Below the pieces are notes generated by a model. The model was not told the DNA's origin, did not search any database, and saw only the letters and a program-made list of their open reading frames with translations. Shown here piece after piece: positions 42,806 to 52,487 of a stretch of DNA of 64,000 bases (the first letter of the stretch is position 1; each line of letters begins with the position of its first letter). This DNA is from Pseudomonadota bacterium (GTDB taxonomy: Bacteria > Pseudomonadota > Alphaproteobacteria > Rhizobiales > Rhizobiaceae): assembly GCA_023457435.1 (NCBI GenBank), contig JAEWLS010000005.1, positions 62,001 through 126,000 on the forward strand. The letters run 5' to 3'. The position numbers and the translations under genes are program-made.

Positions 42806-43759
42806 ATGATCTACATGCTTATCCTGCTGCAGGCGGCACTGCCCGCGCTCCTGCTAAGCTGGCTGGCGCTGAAGCCGCTTCCCAGCTTGGTCGGCAGGAT
42901 GGTGCAGATTCTCTCAACAGGCCTCTACGTCGCCGCACTCTACGTGGTAGGCATGTGGCTCATGCCGCCCTGGTGGACCGCTCACCTTCTTGCGGGGGCT
43001 TGGATAGTCGCGGCGCTGGCTTCGTATCGAGGAAGCCCTTCAGGCGCCTGTCTCCCCTCCAGCCTCTGGGAAGGCGGTGCCGCAGTGGCTCTGGCCGCTC
43101 TCGGTATCTATGCCGGCTGGCTGACGATAGACGGCGTGGCTGGCAGGCAGCCGACCGTGGAGGTCGTCGACCTCGCATTTCCGCTGGGCCCCGGAACCTA
43201 TCTCGTCACGAGCGGAGGGTCGGCTCCTTCCGTCAATGGTCACATGCGGACTTTGCACCCGACGACTCCGCGCATGGCTGCGCATCGGGGCCAGAGCTAC
43301 GCCGTCGACCTGGTGAAGATCAATCCAACGGGACTGCGGGCCGGAGGACTGCACCCGCGCGATCCCTCACGGTACCTGATCTCGGGCGCGTCCGTACGGG
43401 CTCCGTGCTCGGGCAGTATCGTCGCAGCACGCGGTGACTTGCCCGACATGGGCGTTCCCGAGAAGGACCTGAAGCACCTGACGGGCAACCATGTCCTGAT
43501 CGAGTGCAAAGGAGTCCACGTCCTTCTGGCCCACCTGATGGAAGGAACAGTTGCAGTCGGCCTGGGCGACCAGGTGCAGGCCGGCGCGGTCATCGGCACC
43601 GTCGGGAACTCCGGGAACACGGACGAGCCGCACCTCCACATTCACGCACAGCGGCCCGGCTCCGCCAGCGAACCCATCTCGGGCGAGCCGCTCCAAATAC
43701 GCCTGGGTGGGCGCTTCCTCGTGCGCGGAGACAGGCATACCGCGGAGGTCGAACCCTAG
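42806..43759 (+). CDS. Membrane-anchored M23 family metallopeptidase
   Basis: 317 residues. Four hydrophobic helices fill the first 115 residues, followed by an M23 (LytM) domain with AAHRGQSYAVDLV, TGNHVLIECKGVHVLLAHLM and GNSGNTDEPHLHIHAQ. The zinc ligand His in the first motif (HRGQSYAVD), the Asp four to seven residues after it and the final HxH are present, so it may be active. M23 enzymes cut peptidoglycan cross-bridges, but membrane-fused forms can be regulatory. The substrate is unknown. Confidence 0.82.
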   Translation: MIYMLILLQAALPALLLSWLALKPLPSLVGRMVQILSTGLYVAALYVVGMWLMPPWWTAHLLAGAWIVAALASYRGSPSGACLPSSLWEGGAAVALAALGIYAGWLTIDGVAGRQPTVEVVDLAFPLGPGTYLVTSGGSAPSVNGHMRTLHPTTPRMAAHRGQSYAVDLVKINPTGLRAGGLHPRDPSRYLISGASVRAPCSGSIVAARGDLPDMGVPEKDLKHLTGNHVLIECKGVHVLLAHLMEGTVAVGLGDQVQAGAVIGTVGNSGNTDEPHLHIHAQRPGSASEPISGEPLQIRLGGRFLVRGDRHTAEVEP

Positions 43760-43839
43760 CGCCGGAACGGCTCTCGCAGCTGGCAACTCGGTGTGCCCGT
43801 CCTAGTTTTTGATCAGGCAACGCAGACGTGGAGTAGAAT

Positions 43840-46227
43840 GTGGCTAAGTTGAAAGACGAGCAAGTCGACCTGATGGACCGCTACTGGCGCGCCGCCAACT
43901 ACGTCTCGGTGGGTCAGATCTACCTGATGGACAATCCGCTGCTGCGCCAGCCCTTGGCTGCCGGACACGTGAAGCCGAGACTGCTCGGCCACTGGGGAAC
44001 GACACCGGGCCTCAACTTCATCTACGTCCACCTGAACCGCGTGATCAGGGAGCGGAACGCGGATGTCCTCTACATCTGCGGCCCCGGCCACGGCGGTCCG
44101 GCAATGGTCGCGAACACCTATCTCGAAGGCTCATACAGCGAGATCTATCCAGACATCAGCCCGGACGAGGAGGGACTGCGCAGGCTGTTCCGGCAGTTCT
44201 CTTTCCCAGGCGGCATCCCGAGCCATGTAGCGCCCGAAACCCCCGGCTCAATCCACGAGGGTGGCGAACTCGGCTACGCGCTCGTCCACGCCTTCGGTGC
44301 CGCCTTCGACAACCCGGACCTGATGGTAGCATGCGTCATCGGTGACGGAGAGGCAGAGACCGGACCCTTGGCCGCTGCTTGGCACTCAAGCAAATTCCTC
44401 AACCCGAAGGTGGACGGTGCGGTGCTACCGATCCTCCACCTCAACGGCTACAAGATCGCCAATCCCACGCTTCTGGCACGCATGGACGATGACGAGCTTC
44501 GCAGCCTGTTCACCGGCTACGGATATGATCCCATCTTCGTCGAGGGCAGCGAACCACACCCGATGCATCGTGCGATGGCGCAAGCTCTTGATGACTGCAT
44601 GAATCGCATCCAGGCGATTCAGCGCGAGGCGCGCTCAGATGGCTGGTCGGGCGGGCGACCGCGATGGCCCATGATCGTGCTGCGCAGCCCCAAGGGCTGG
44701 ACTGGCCCCAGGGAAGTCGACGGCAAGAAGGTTGAGGACTTCTGGCGCTCGCACCAGGTTCCGGTTTCGAATGCCCGCGGCGATGACTCCCATCGGGGAA
44801 TCCTTGAGGAATGGCTGCGCAGCTACCGACCGGAGGAGCTTTTCGACGATAGGGGGCGCTTGCTGGCGGAGATCGCGTCGCTCGCACCAGAAGGCGACAA
44901 GCGAATGGGCGCGCTGCCGCATGCCAACGGCGGGCTCTTGAAGAAGGACCTTGTGCTGCCGGACTGGAAGAGCTTGGCCGTCGAGGTGACGCGTCCAGGC
45001 AAGACTATCGCTGAGACCACGCGCTTCATGGGAAACTACCTGCGGGAGGTCATGCGCCTGAATTCCAAGGCTAGGAATTTCCGCCTCATGGGCCCGGACG
45101 AGACCGCCTCGAACCGGCTCGATGCGGTCTTCGAGGTCACAGACCGCGTCTGGATGGAGAGGATCGAGCCATACGACGTTCACCTCGCTCGAGAAGGCCG
45201 GGTGATGGAAGTGCTGTCGGAGCACCTATGCCAGGGCTGGCTCGAGGGCTACCTGCTGACCGGACGCCACGGGCTGTTCTCCTGCTACGAGGCGTTCATC
45301 CACATCGTCGACTCGATGGTCAACCAGCACGCCAAGTGGCTCAAGGTCACCGCCGAACTGCCCTGGCGAAAGCCCATCGCCTCGCTCAACTACCTTCTGA
45401 CCTCGCATGTCTGGCGCCAGGACCACAACGGCTTCAGCCATCAGGACCCCGGCTTTGCCGACTTCATCGCCAACAAGAAGGCAGACATCGTGCGGCTTTA
45501 TTTTCCGCCGGATGCGAACACGCTGCTGTGGGTCACCGACCACTGCCTGAAGACCTGGAACCGGATTAACGTCATCACGGCTGGCAAGCAGCCGCAGCCG
45601 CAATGGCTGACGGCGGACGAAGCCGAACGGCATTGCGAGGCGGGCGCAGGAATCTGGCACTGGGCGGGCACCTGCCCAGCTGACGGGGGGCCTGACCTCG
45701 TGATGGCTTGCTGCGGAGACGTGCCCACGCTGGAGACGCTGGCCGCGGTCGACCTGCTACGGCGGGAGCTTCCTGAGCTCCGAATCAGGGTCGTCAACGT
45801 GGTCGACCTGATGACGCTGCAACCGAAGGAGGTGCATCCACACGGGTTGGCGGATGAAGAGTTCGACGCGCTCTTCACCCGGGACCGGCCGGTCATCTTC
45901 GCCTATCACGGTTATCCATATCTCATTCATCGGCTGGCCTATAAGCGGGCCAACCACGCCAACCTTCACGTCCATGGTTTCCAGGAAGAGGGCACTACCA
46001 CCACGCCGTTCGACATGGCCGTCATGAACGAGATCGACCGCTTCCATCTGGCGATGGCAGCCGTCAGGCGGTTGCCGGACTTGGGCCCTTCGGGGGAACA
46101 GGTGATCCACCATTGCAGCCAAACCCTGAACGAGCACGCCCGCTACGTGCGCGATCACGGCGAGGACATGCCGCAGATCCAGAAATGGAGCTGGCCCTAC
46201 GGGACCGCTGCGGAGGCGGGAGACTGA
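43840..46227 (+). CDS. xfp: Xylulose-5-phosphate/fructose-6-phosphate phosphoketolase
   Basis: 795-residue ThDP enzyme splitting xylulose 5-P (or fructose 6-P) with phosphate into acetyl phosphate and glyceraldehyde 3-P (or erythrose 4-P). Motifs are GPGHGGPAMVANTYLEG, HEGGELGYALVHAFGAAFDN, ThDP-binding VIGDGEAETGPLA and YHGYPYLIHRLAYKR near the C-terminus. I accept GTG 43840 with GGAG seven bases before it. It is tail-to-tail with the acetate kinase-PduL fusion, which would use its acetyl phosphate. Length and motifs are normal. Confidence 0.95.
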   Translation: MAKLKDEQVDLMDRYWRAANYVSVGQIYLMDNPLLRQPLAAGHVKPRLLGHWGTTPGLNFIYVHLNRVIRERNADVLYICGPGHGGPAMVANTYLEGSYSEIYPDISPDEEGLRRLFRQFSFPGGIPSHVAPETPGSIHEGGELGYALVHAFGAAFDNPDLMVACVIGDGEAETGPLAAAWHSSKFLNPKVDGAVLPILHLNGYKIANPTLLARMDDDELRSLFTGYGYDPIFVEGSEPHPMHRAMAQALDDCMNRIQAIQREARSDGWSGGRPRWPMIVLRSPKGWTGPREVDGKKVEDFWRSHQVPVSNARGDDSHRGILEEWLRSYRPEELFDDRGRLLAEIASLAPEGDKRMGALPHANGGLLKKDLVLPDWKSLAVEVTRPGKTIAETTRFMGNYLREVMRLNSKARNFRLMGPDETASNRLDAVFEVTDRVWMERIEPYDVHLAREGRVMEVLSEHLCQGWLEGYLLTGRHGLFSCYEAFIHIVDSMVNQHAKWLKVTAELPWRKPIASLNYLLTSHVWRQDHNGFSHQDPGFADFIANKKADIVRLYFPPDANTLLWVTDHCLKTWNRINVITAGKQPQPQWLTADEAERHCEAGAGIWHWAGTCPADGGPDLVMACCGDVPTLETLAAVDLLRRELPELRIRVVNVVDLMTLQPKEVHPHGLADEEFDALFTRDRPVIFAYHGYPYLIHRLAYKRANHANLHVHGFQEEGTTTTPFDMAVMNEIDRFHLAMAAVRRLPDLGPSGEQVIHHCSQTLNEHARYVRDHGEDMPQIQKWSWPYGTAAEAGD

Positions 46228-46254
46228 CGGAGCCGACAGGGCGGCTGAAGCATT

Positions 46255-48027
46255 TCACACGTTGACAAGCTCGCCGGTGGCCGAGACTTCGATTCCCGCC
46301 GCGTTGGCCTCGTCGGTGTCGATGTGCACCTCGGTAAACGAATCCTTGCCAACTCGCACCAGGGTCCTTCCGAAGATCAGGGTGCGATCCTCGTCAGCAA
46401 TGCGGACATCGACATAATTGCCATCCTCGATCCCCAGCCGCACCGCATCAGCAGGATTCGTATGGATGTGCCGGGCGGCGATGATCAGCCCGTCCGTGGT
46501 AACGCTTCCGGCAGGCCCCACAATGGTGACCTCCGGCGTGGCTTCAAGCCTGCCGCTGTCGCGGACGGGCACGTCGATGCCGAGAGAGAAGCTGTCGGTG
46601 CGCGAGACCTCGATCTGAGTGCGCTGCCGCAGCGGGCCGAGAATCGCAACGCGCTCCAGCTTCCCCTTCGGCCCCACGAGCGTCACGCGCTCCCGCGCGG
46701 CCCAATGGCCCGGCTGCCTCAGCGGTGTCGCCTGATCGAGCTGACATCCCCTGCCGAAAAGGGCGTCGACTGCTTCGCGCGACAGGTGCACATGGCGTGC
46801 TGACACCGCTATCGGCAGGCGCAACGCGCCCCCGCGCTTGGCCGAAGCAAGCGCGGCCGCCGTCTCGCGGGCGATCATGAGCTGTTCCGCCGTCTCCGTC
46901 ACGAAGACCCGGATCCGCGAGCCGTAAGCCTGGATCTGCGGTGCCGCCTGGCCCGACAGTTTCACGGCCATGTTGCGGTCGTGGTCAAGCTGCAGCCCCA
47001 TGAAGTCCAGTCCGTCGCAGATGCGCCGGCGCATCGAGGCGGAGTTCTCGCCAATCCCCCCTGTGAAGACGACCGCGTCGAGCCCTCCCATGGCAGCAGC
47101 ATAGGCGCCGACGTACTTGCGGGCGCGATAGGCGTAGATCTCGATTGCCAACTGGGCCTCAGGGTCGCCTTTCGCCGCCCGGTCCTCGATGTCGCGCATG
47201 TCCGACGAGCCTGCCAGTCCCTTCAGCCCGCTGTCTTCGTAGAGCGCATCCTCGATATCCTGCGCCGACAGACCGAGCTCGCGGGAAAGGAATCCGAAAG
47301 CTCCCGGATCGACATCTCCGGAGCGGGTTCCCATCACCAATCCCTCGAGCGGCGTCATGCCCATCGAGCTGTCCATGCTTTGGCCGCGGTTGACCGCGCA
47401 GACGCTTGCCCCGTTGCCGAGATGGATGCTGACAAGCTGGAGATCGGAAAGTGGACGCCCGATCTCCTCGGCCGCTCTCTGAGCTACGTATTTGTGGGAG
47501 GTGCCATGGAACCCGTAGCGGCGAAGCCCGGCGTCCCGCCATCTTGCCGGCACGGCGTAGGTGGTCGCGAAGGCTGGATTGGTGAGGTGGAAGGCCGTGT
47601 CGAATACCGCAACCTGAGGCAGGTTCGGCCACAGCCCGCGGCAGAGCCGTACAGCCTCCATATTGGCCGGATTGTGCAGGGGAGCGAGCGGCGTCAGCGC
47701 CGCGATAGCCTCGACGGTTTCGTCGTCGAGCAGTGTCGGCGCGGAGAATCTTGCGCCGCCGTGGACGATGCGGTGTCCGATCGCCTCGATCACATCCAGG
47801 CCAAACCGCCGCAGCGCGTCCGGAACGCCCTTCAACGCGTCGCTCGGACTGGCGAACGCGGCCGCCCCCCGCTCGTCCGTTTCGCCATGGCGGAAGCGGT
47901 ATTCGCAGCCTCCGTTCCGGAAGCGCTCGTAGGAACCCTTAAACACCTCCGGTGTCTCGTCGTCGCCGACGCTGAAGACGCCGAACTTCAGGCTGGAGCT
48001 TCCGGCGTTTAGAACAAGTAGTCGCAT
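46255..48027 (-). CDS. Acetate kinase fused to a PduL-type phosphotransacylase
   Basis: 590 residues. Residues 1 to about 395 form a complete acetate kinase (LVLNAGSSSLKFGVF, FDTAFH, RRYGFHGTSH, HLGNGASVC, SMGMTPLEGLVMGTRSGD, FTGGIGENS). From residue 404 (LPIAVSARHVHLSREAVDAL) to the end is a PduL phosphate acyltransferase with both repeated domains: zinc-ligand candidates in ARHVHLS and RHIHTNPADAV, plus ILGPLRQRTQIEVSRTD and HIDTDEANAA. There is no encapsulation peptide. One polypeptide could thus convert acetyl-P to acetate plus ATP or to acetyl-CoA. It converges on phosphoketolase with a 27-base gap. Confidence 0.92.
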   Translation of the reverse strand: MRLLVLNAGSSSLKFGVFSVGDDETPEVFKGSYERFRNGGCEYRFRHGETDERGAAAFASPSDALKGVPDALRRFGLDVIEAIGHRIVHGGARFSAPTLLDDETVEAIAALTPLAPLHNPANMEAVRLCRGLWPNLPQVAVFDTAFHLTNPAFATTYAVPARWRDAGLRRYGFHGTSHKYVAQRAAEEIGRPLSDLQLVSIHLGNGASVCAVNRGQSMDSSMGMTPLEGLVMGTRSGDVDPGAFGFLSRELGLSAQDIEDALYEDSGLKGLAGSSDMRDIEDRAAKGDPEAQLAIEIYAYRARKYVGAYAAAMGGLDAVVFTGGIGENSASMRRRICDGLDFMGLQLDHDRNMAVKLSGQAAPQIQAYGSRIRVFVTETAEQLMIARETAAALASAKRGGALRLPIAVSARHVHLSREAVDALFGRGCQLDQATPLRQPGHWAARERVTLVGPKGKLERVAILGPLRQRTQIEVSRTDSFSLGIDVPVRDSGRLEATPEVTIVGPAGSVTTDGLIIAARHIHTNPADAVRLGIEDGNYVDVRIADEDRTLIFGRTLVRVGKDSFTEVHIDTDEANAAGIEVSATGELVNV

Positions 48028-48206
48028 CCGTTCCCTGCTGCTTTCCGTGGCGTTGCGCTATAGGATGGTGGCAGGCCTATGGGTGTCTCGCTTTCACTTC
48101 AAGCTTCTGTTTGCGCCCCGACAACGACGATCATCGCGGAAGTGCTTAGTGGGGCGCTGGAAGGTACGAGCCCATCCTGTCGCTGAGACACCACGGAGGA
48201 CCCCGC

Positions 48207-48656
48207 ATGTACAAGCATATCCTGATCTCCACCGATGGTTCCGAAGTCGCCCAGAAGGGGGTGGACCATGGGCTTTCGCTTGCCAAGAGCCTCGCCGCGC
48301 GGGTTACCGTCATCACCGTCACGGAGCCGTTCCCCTACTACGCGGCCGCCTCGTCAGCCGGATGGGCGCCGCTGCCCATTGATATCTCCGGTTACGAAGA
48401 GGGACAGAAAGATGTCGCGGAGAAGCTGCTCGCCAACGTGAAGGAGGCTGCCGCCAAGCTCGGCGTCGAAGCATCCGTCCTGCATGTGCCTGACTCGCCG
48501 CCTGCCGAGGCGATCGTGGAAACAGCGCGGACGCAGGGCTGCAGCTTGATCGTCATGTCCTCGCACGGGCGGCGTGGACTTGGCCGTATGTTGCTGGGAA
48601 GCCAGACTGCGGAAGTGCTTGCCCACAGCCCCGTGCCCGTCCTCGTCGTCCGCTGA
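48207..48656 (+). CDS. Universal stress protein (single UspA domain)
   Basis: 149 residues. The alpha/beta fold opens MYKHILISTDGSEVAQKGVD, and the ATP-binding G-2x-G-9x-G(S/T) motif is in SSHGRRGLGRMLLGSQT, ending PVPVLVVR. GGAGGA lies six bases before the ATG. Usp proteins are commonly induced with anoxia genes in alphaproteobacteria, consistent with the neighbours (phosphoketolase, acetate kinase, nitrite reductase). A 179-bp promoter region separates it from the divergent kinase. Confidence 0.93.
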   Translation: MYKHILISTDGSEVAQKGVDHGLSLAKSLAARVTVITVTEPFPYYAAASSAGWAPLPIDISGYEEGQKDVAEKLLANVKEAAAKLGVEASVLHVPDSPPAEAIVETARTQGCSLIVMSSHGRRGLGRMLLGSQTAEVLAHSPVPVLVVR

Positions 48657-48688
48657 AGACAAACGATAGCCGCAGAAGGACCGTCAAC

Positions 48689-49525
48689 ATGAAAATCCGC
48701 TCGTTTCTGCCACTTCTCACCTATCCGGATGCCCACAGCGAGGCGTCCATCCGCACCACGGCCGCGCTGGCGGGTCTGGTCAGCGAAGAACTGCATTTGG
48801 TCGCGCTTGAGGCGGATATCCCTCCGATCACCAGCGCGCTCTCCCGCGTTTTGATGAACCTGCCGGAGGTCATCCGCAACGCGGAGAAGCTGAGCGCGCA
48901 GGCCGGAGCAAAGCTCCTGGACCTCGCCCGCAGGGAAGCCGAGGCACGTGGACTGCCGGTGACCGCCAGGACGCTGAGGGCCGCGCCCGCGTTTCTTGGT
49001 GAAGCCGCCGCATCCGAAGCGCGCTACTTCGACCTCGCCCTGGTTGGCTGGAGTTCCGGCATCCCGGGGATTCAGATGTTGGCGGAGGCGGTGGTCTTCG
49101 GCTCCGGGCGGCCCACCATCCTCGTACCGGAAAGTGCAGAGGCAAGTGGGATCAGCCGCATCGCGATCGCCTGGGACGGTAGCCGGGTGGCTGCGCGTGC
49201 TCTTGCGGATGCGACCCGTCTGATTGAACGCGCCGAGGAGGTGCATGTCATCACGGTGACCGATGAGAAACCGTTGGCGGACAAAGCTGCGGGCGATCGT
49301 CTTGCGGATAATCTCCGGCAGGCAGGCGTGAAGGCCAGCTTCTCGCCTATCCGCGCCGAGGATGGTCCGATCGCGGAGACCCTGCAGCGGCACGCCTTGG
49401 ACTTGAATGCTCAATTGCTCGTAATGGGCGGTTACGGCCATTCCCGGCTGCGGGACTTCGTGCTCGGTGGTGCTACCGCAGGTGTGTTGGGCGACCTTCG
49501 GCTGCCCGTTCTGCTTTCGCACTGA
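48689..49525 (+). CDS. Tandem-domain universal stress protein
   Basis: 278 residues made of two Usp domains. The first (about 1-150) has a degenerate loop (GWSSGIPGIQMLAEAVVFGSG), and the second (about 155-278) has an intact one (GGYGHSRLRDFVLGGATAGV). Such proteins often pair a nucleotide-binding and a non-binding domain. It follows the single-domain Usp by 32 bases and probably shares its transcript. Confidence 0.92.
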   Translation: MKIRSFLPLLTYPDAHSEASIRTTAALAGLVSEELHLVALEADIPPITSALSRVLMNLPEVIRNAEKLSAQAGAKLLDLARREAEARGLPVTARTLRAAPAFLGEAAASEARYFDLALVGWSSGIPGIQMLAEAVVFGSGRPTILVPESAEASGISRIAIAWDGSRVAARALADATRLIERAEEVHVITVTDEKPLADKAAGDRLADNLRQAGVKASFSPIRAEDGPIAETLQRHALDLNAQLLVMGGYGHSRLRDFVLGGATAGVLGDLRLPVLLSH

Positions 49526-49717
49526 ACGAGACGGTCCGGCGCGTCCTCGGTGGATACTGCTCTGGTCGCGGTCCCAGAAAGCCGCTGCACTCTCGTTCTT
49601 GTGAGGCCGAAGAGATCGAGCATGCTGGTTGAGGGAGCCGCCGGACAACACGCTGGCTCCGCGCATCGTCGAGTTTAGAGAAGCGGCGACAGAGGAAGGG
49701 GCGGCCCGGATGCTAGA

Positions 49718-51715
49718 CTAGCCTGTGTGCCGCGGAATCTGTCGCCGATAAGGCTGTCTTCGAAGAGCTGGCGCGGACAGGGCATGGCCAGAATTGCTTA
49801 CGTGCGCTGGCTTCCCCCTCCGACCTTGCCGGATCGGCGCCGCCAACAGCCGTAGGCCGTTCAGGACGACAAGCACGGTGCCGCCTTCGTGGCCGATGAC
49901 GGCAAGCGGCAGGGGCAAGTCGAAGAAAAGGCCGCCGGTGACCAGGACCACCATGGCAATCAGCGCGAAAGCCAGATTCTGCCGGATGATCCTAGCGGTG
50001 CGGCGTGCCAAGGTATGGGCTGCCGCAAGCTGGCGCATTTCTTCCGAAAGGAGCGCCACATCAGCCGCCTGCAGCGCGACATCCGATCCCGCAGCACCCA
50101 TGGCGATGCCGACATCCGCCCGCGCAAGTGCTGCCGCGTCGTTGACGCCGTCTCCGACGAACGCGACCTTGCCGGAAGCCGTCAGCTCGCCGACCATGCG
50201 AACCTTGTCCTCAGGCAGCATGTCGGCGTGGACTTCGTCTGGCTGGAATCCGAGTTCCGCGCCGATCCTCAGGGCGACCGGCCTACGGTCTCCCGTCATC
50301 ATCACGATCCGCTTCACCCCACTCTGTCGCAGGGCGGCAAGCGCTGCCGCGGAGCTCGGACGCACACTGTCAGCAACGGTGACGGCACCCAGGACCGTCG
50401 AATCCTTGCCGAGGTAGATGACGGTCTCGCTGTCTGCTGCCAGGGCTTCGAGCGCCGGATGGTCGATCGAAGCCTTCATCTCAGATACCAGCCGCGGATT
50501 GCCTGCCCACAGCAGGTGATTCCCGTGGTGGCCGACAATGCCAGCGCTCGGCCTTGTGTTCACATTCGTGACATCTGCGGCCACGATAGACCGGCGCGCC
50601 GCCTCCTTCCTGATAGCCGCCGCGCTGTGATGCTCGGACTGGGCTTCGATGCCCGCCAGCAAGGAGAGGAAAGCCTGCTCGTCGCCTTCGAGCGCCACGA
50701 CGCGGGTCACCGCCGCCTTGCCCGTCGTCAGCGTGCCGGTCTTGTCGAAGGCGAATGTGTCGACCGCCGCCAGGGTTTCAAGTGCTGCGCCACCCTTGAA
50801 GAGCACGCCTCCGCGGGCGGCCGCCGACAGCGCTGACAGGATCGCTGCAGGAACCGATATGACGATGGCGCAGGGACTTGCGGCAACAAGCAGGGTCGCG
50901 GATCGATAGAGCGCATCCTCCCAGTCACACCCGAGCCAGTAGAAGGCCCCAAAAGCAAGCACTGCTCCTGCCATGACCGCTATCGTATAGCGCTGTCCGA
51001 ACCATGCGCTGAACTGTTCCGAAGGGGCCTTGGCAGCCTGGGCCTCCGTCACCAGCGCGATCATGCGGGCGACGGTGCTGTGCTCGATGGTCTTCGCGAC
51101 CGTGACCTCGAGAACACCGTCCAGATTGACGGTCGCCTCGAACACCTGTGCCCCCAGCTCCTTTGCCACGGGCATGGATTCGCCGGTGATGCTTGCCTCG
51201 TCCAGAGACCCGCGACCGCTGCTGATCACCCCGTCGGCCGGAACGCGAGCGCCTGGCCGCAGCACGACGACGTCGCCGACCTCGAGTTCGGCTGCGGGAA
51301 CCTCGGCGACCGTACCGTCCGGGTCCTTGAGCAATGCCGTTTCCGGCCGCAACGCCATCAGGGATTCGACGGCTCGGCGGGCTCGGCCGAGCGCCTGTTC
51401 TTCCAGCGTCGTGGATACGCTGAACAGGGTCAGCAGGACCGCCCCCTCGAAAGGCGCCCCGACTGCCGCCGCGGCGACGGCAGCCACAACCATCAGAAGA
51501 TCGATGTCGAGGACGTGCTCTTTCCACAACGCTTCGAGGGCACGCCACGCAGCCGGGAGCCCGCCCGCGATATAGACGAGGTAAAGTCCGGCGAGCGAGG
51601 ATTGATCAGCGACAACACCTTTGAGCGGCCATAGCGCGGCTACGGCGAGCAGCATGCCCAAGATCGTCAACCCCGTGAGGATCATCGGAGTATCGAGCGC
51701 GAGCCGTCTTGGCAT
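49718..51715 (-). CDS. P1B-4 type metal-transporting ATPase
   Basis: 665 residues with six to seven helices. The A-domain is ITGES, phosphorylation motif DKTGTLT, hinge GDGVNDAAALA. The ion site has SPCAIVIS in helix M4 and HEGGTVLVVLNGLRLL in M6, the signature of P1B-4 pumps (PfeT/CtpD/ZosA; Co, Fe(II) or Zn export) rather than copper pumps. There is no N-terminal metal-binding domain. ATG 51715 has GGCGGGA six bases before it; a TTG codon lies immediately upstream. The C-terminal 40 residues are basic and probably disordered. Confidence 0.92.
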   Translation of the reverse strand: MPRRLALDTPMILTGLTILGMLLAVAALWPLKGVVADQSSLAGLYLVYIAGGLPAAWRALEALWKEHVLDIDLLMVVAAVAAAAVGAPFEGAVLLTLFSVSTTLEEQALGRARRAVESLMALRPETALLKDPDGTVAEVPAAELEVGDVVVLRPGARVPADGVISSGRGSLDEASITGESMPVAKELGAQVFEATVNLDGVLEVTVAKTIEHSTVARMIALVTEAQAAKAPSEQFSAWFGQRYTIAVMAGAVLAFGAFYWLGCDWEDALYRSATLLVAASPCAIVISVPAAILSALSAAARGGVLFKGGAALETLAAVDTFAFDKTGTLTTGKAAVTRVVALEGDEQAFLSLLAGIEAQSEHHSAAAIRKEAARRSIVAADVTNVNTRPSAGIVGHHGNHLLWAGNPRLVSEMKASIDHPALEALAADSETVIYLGKDSTVLGAVTVADSVRPSSAAALAALRQSGVKRIVMMTGDRRPVALRIGAELGFQPDEVHADMLPEDKVRMVGELTASGKVAFVGDGVNDAAALARADVGIAMGAAGSDVALQAADVALLSEEMRQLAAAHTLARRTARIIRQNLAFALIAMVVLVTGGLFFDLPLPLAVIGHEGGTVLVVLNGLRLLAAPIRQGRRGKPAHVSNSGHALSAPALRRQPYRRQIPRHTG

Positions 51716-51891
51716 CAAATCCCGCCTTCCATGCGCCAGTTGTCATCCGCGCAACACCTTCTCACTGGGATGACAACCTTAGTGATCGTAAGGCAGCTTA
51801 GCCGGATAGAACGGCGGAGCGTAATCTCGTCGTCGCCTGAAAGGTCTGAAATATGGACCTCTTGGACTCGCCTTGTTCACGGTCAAGGCTC

Positions 51892-52305
51892 CTATTTCCT
51901 GTTCTTCTCCAACCAGGCCTGCATTTCTGCGATCTCACGCTCTTGAGTGGCGATGATGGCCTCGGCCAGAGCCTTTGTCTCCGGGTCGACGCCGTGTTCG
52001 AGTGCGACCTTCGCCATGTCGATCGCACCCTGGTGATGCGGGATCATCTTGATGCGGAAGTCCACGTCGGCGTTGCCTGTATACTCCACAGCCATGCCCT
52101 GCATCATGTCCATGTCGGCCTGCTTGAAGGCCTTGGTGGCCTCGGAATCACCATCCGCAGGCATCATGGTTTCCATCATGGACTGCATCTGGTCCATGTT
52201 CATCATCATGTCACCGCCATGGGACCCGTGGTTCATTTGGGCCCAGGCGACGGCGCTTGCGGCGGTCAGGGCAGCCGCTGCTACGATTGTCTTCAACGTC
52301 TTCAT
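51892..52305 (-). CDS. DUF305 periplasmic protein with Met/His-rich segment
   Basis: 137 residues. A Sec signal peptide (KTIVAAAALTAASAVAWAQ) is followed by a His/Met-rich stretch (MNHGSHGGDMMMNMDQMQSM) and a DUF305 domain with the motif MIPHHQGAIDMAK. DUF305 proteins are often found with copper-export genes and are probably copper-binding. Start chosen at 52305, with GAGGAG before it. Its promoter contains a CueR/MerR-type dyad (52395-52415), matching a second dyad for the divergent copA. Confidence 0.9.
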   Translation of the reverse strand: MKTLKTIVAAAALTAASAVAWAQMNHGSHGGDMMMNMDQMQSMMETMMPADGDSEATKAFKQADMDMMQGMAVEYTGNADVDFRIKMIPHHQGAIDMAKVALEHGVDPETKALAEAIIATQEREIAEMQAWLEKNRK

Positions 52306-52394
52306 GATAGTCTCCTCGATTGAATTCGGCATAGGCAGTTGCCGGATCGGCCGGAAGTACCATCCGGAGGGACAGCATGCCCTCAATATCGGGG

Positions 52395-52415
52395 TTCCAG
52401 CAGGTGGAAGGTCAA
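52395..52415 (-). promoter_or_regulatory. CueR/MerR-type promoter for the DUF305 gene
   Basis: On the minus strand TTGACC (revcomp of 52410-52415) is followed at once by the dyad TTCCACCTGCTGGAA (52395-52409), the arrangement of CueR-regulated promoters such as E. coli copA. The element drives away from copA toward the DUF305 gene. Confidence 0.65.
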
Positions 52416-52429
52416 GCGCCAAGAGTTGC

Positions 52430-52450
52430 TTGACATTCCAGTAGCTGGAA
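52430..52450 (+). promoter_or_regulatory. CueR/MerR-type promoter for copA
   Basis: TTGACA (52430-52435) directly followed by dyad TTCCAGTAGCTGGAA (52436-52450), 37 bases before the copA start. The layout is the same as in the divergent site. A MerR-family activator (CueR/HmrR) encoded elsewhere is expected. Confidence 0.65.
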
Positions 52451-52487
52451 GCGCGATCGATATTCAGTCCAAACCGGAGTGGCCGCG

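Noticed and set aside
43809..43820. Possible FNR box TTGATCAGGCAA before phosphoketolase
   Set aside because: Only the left half matches TTGAT-N4-ATCAA; the right half does not.
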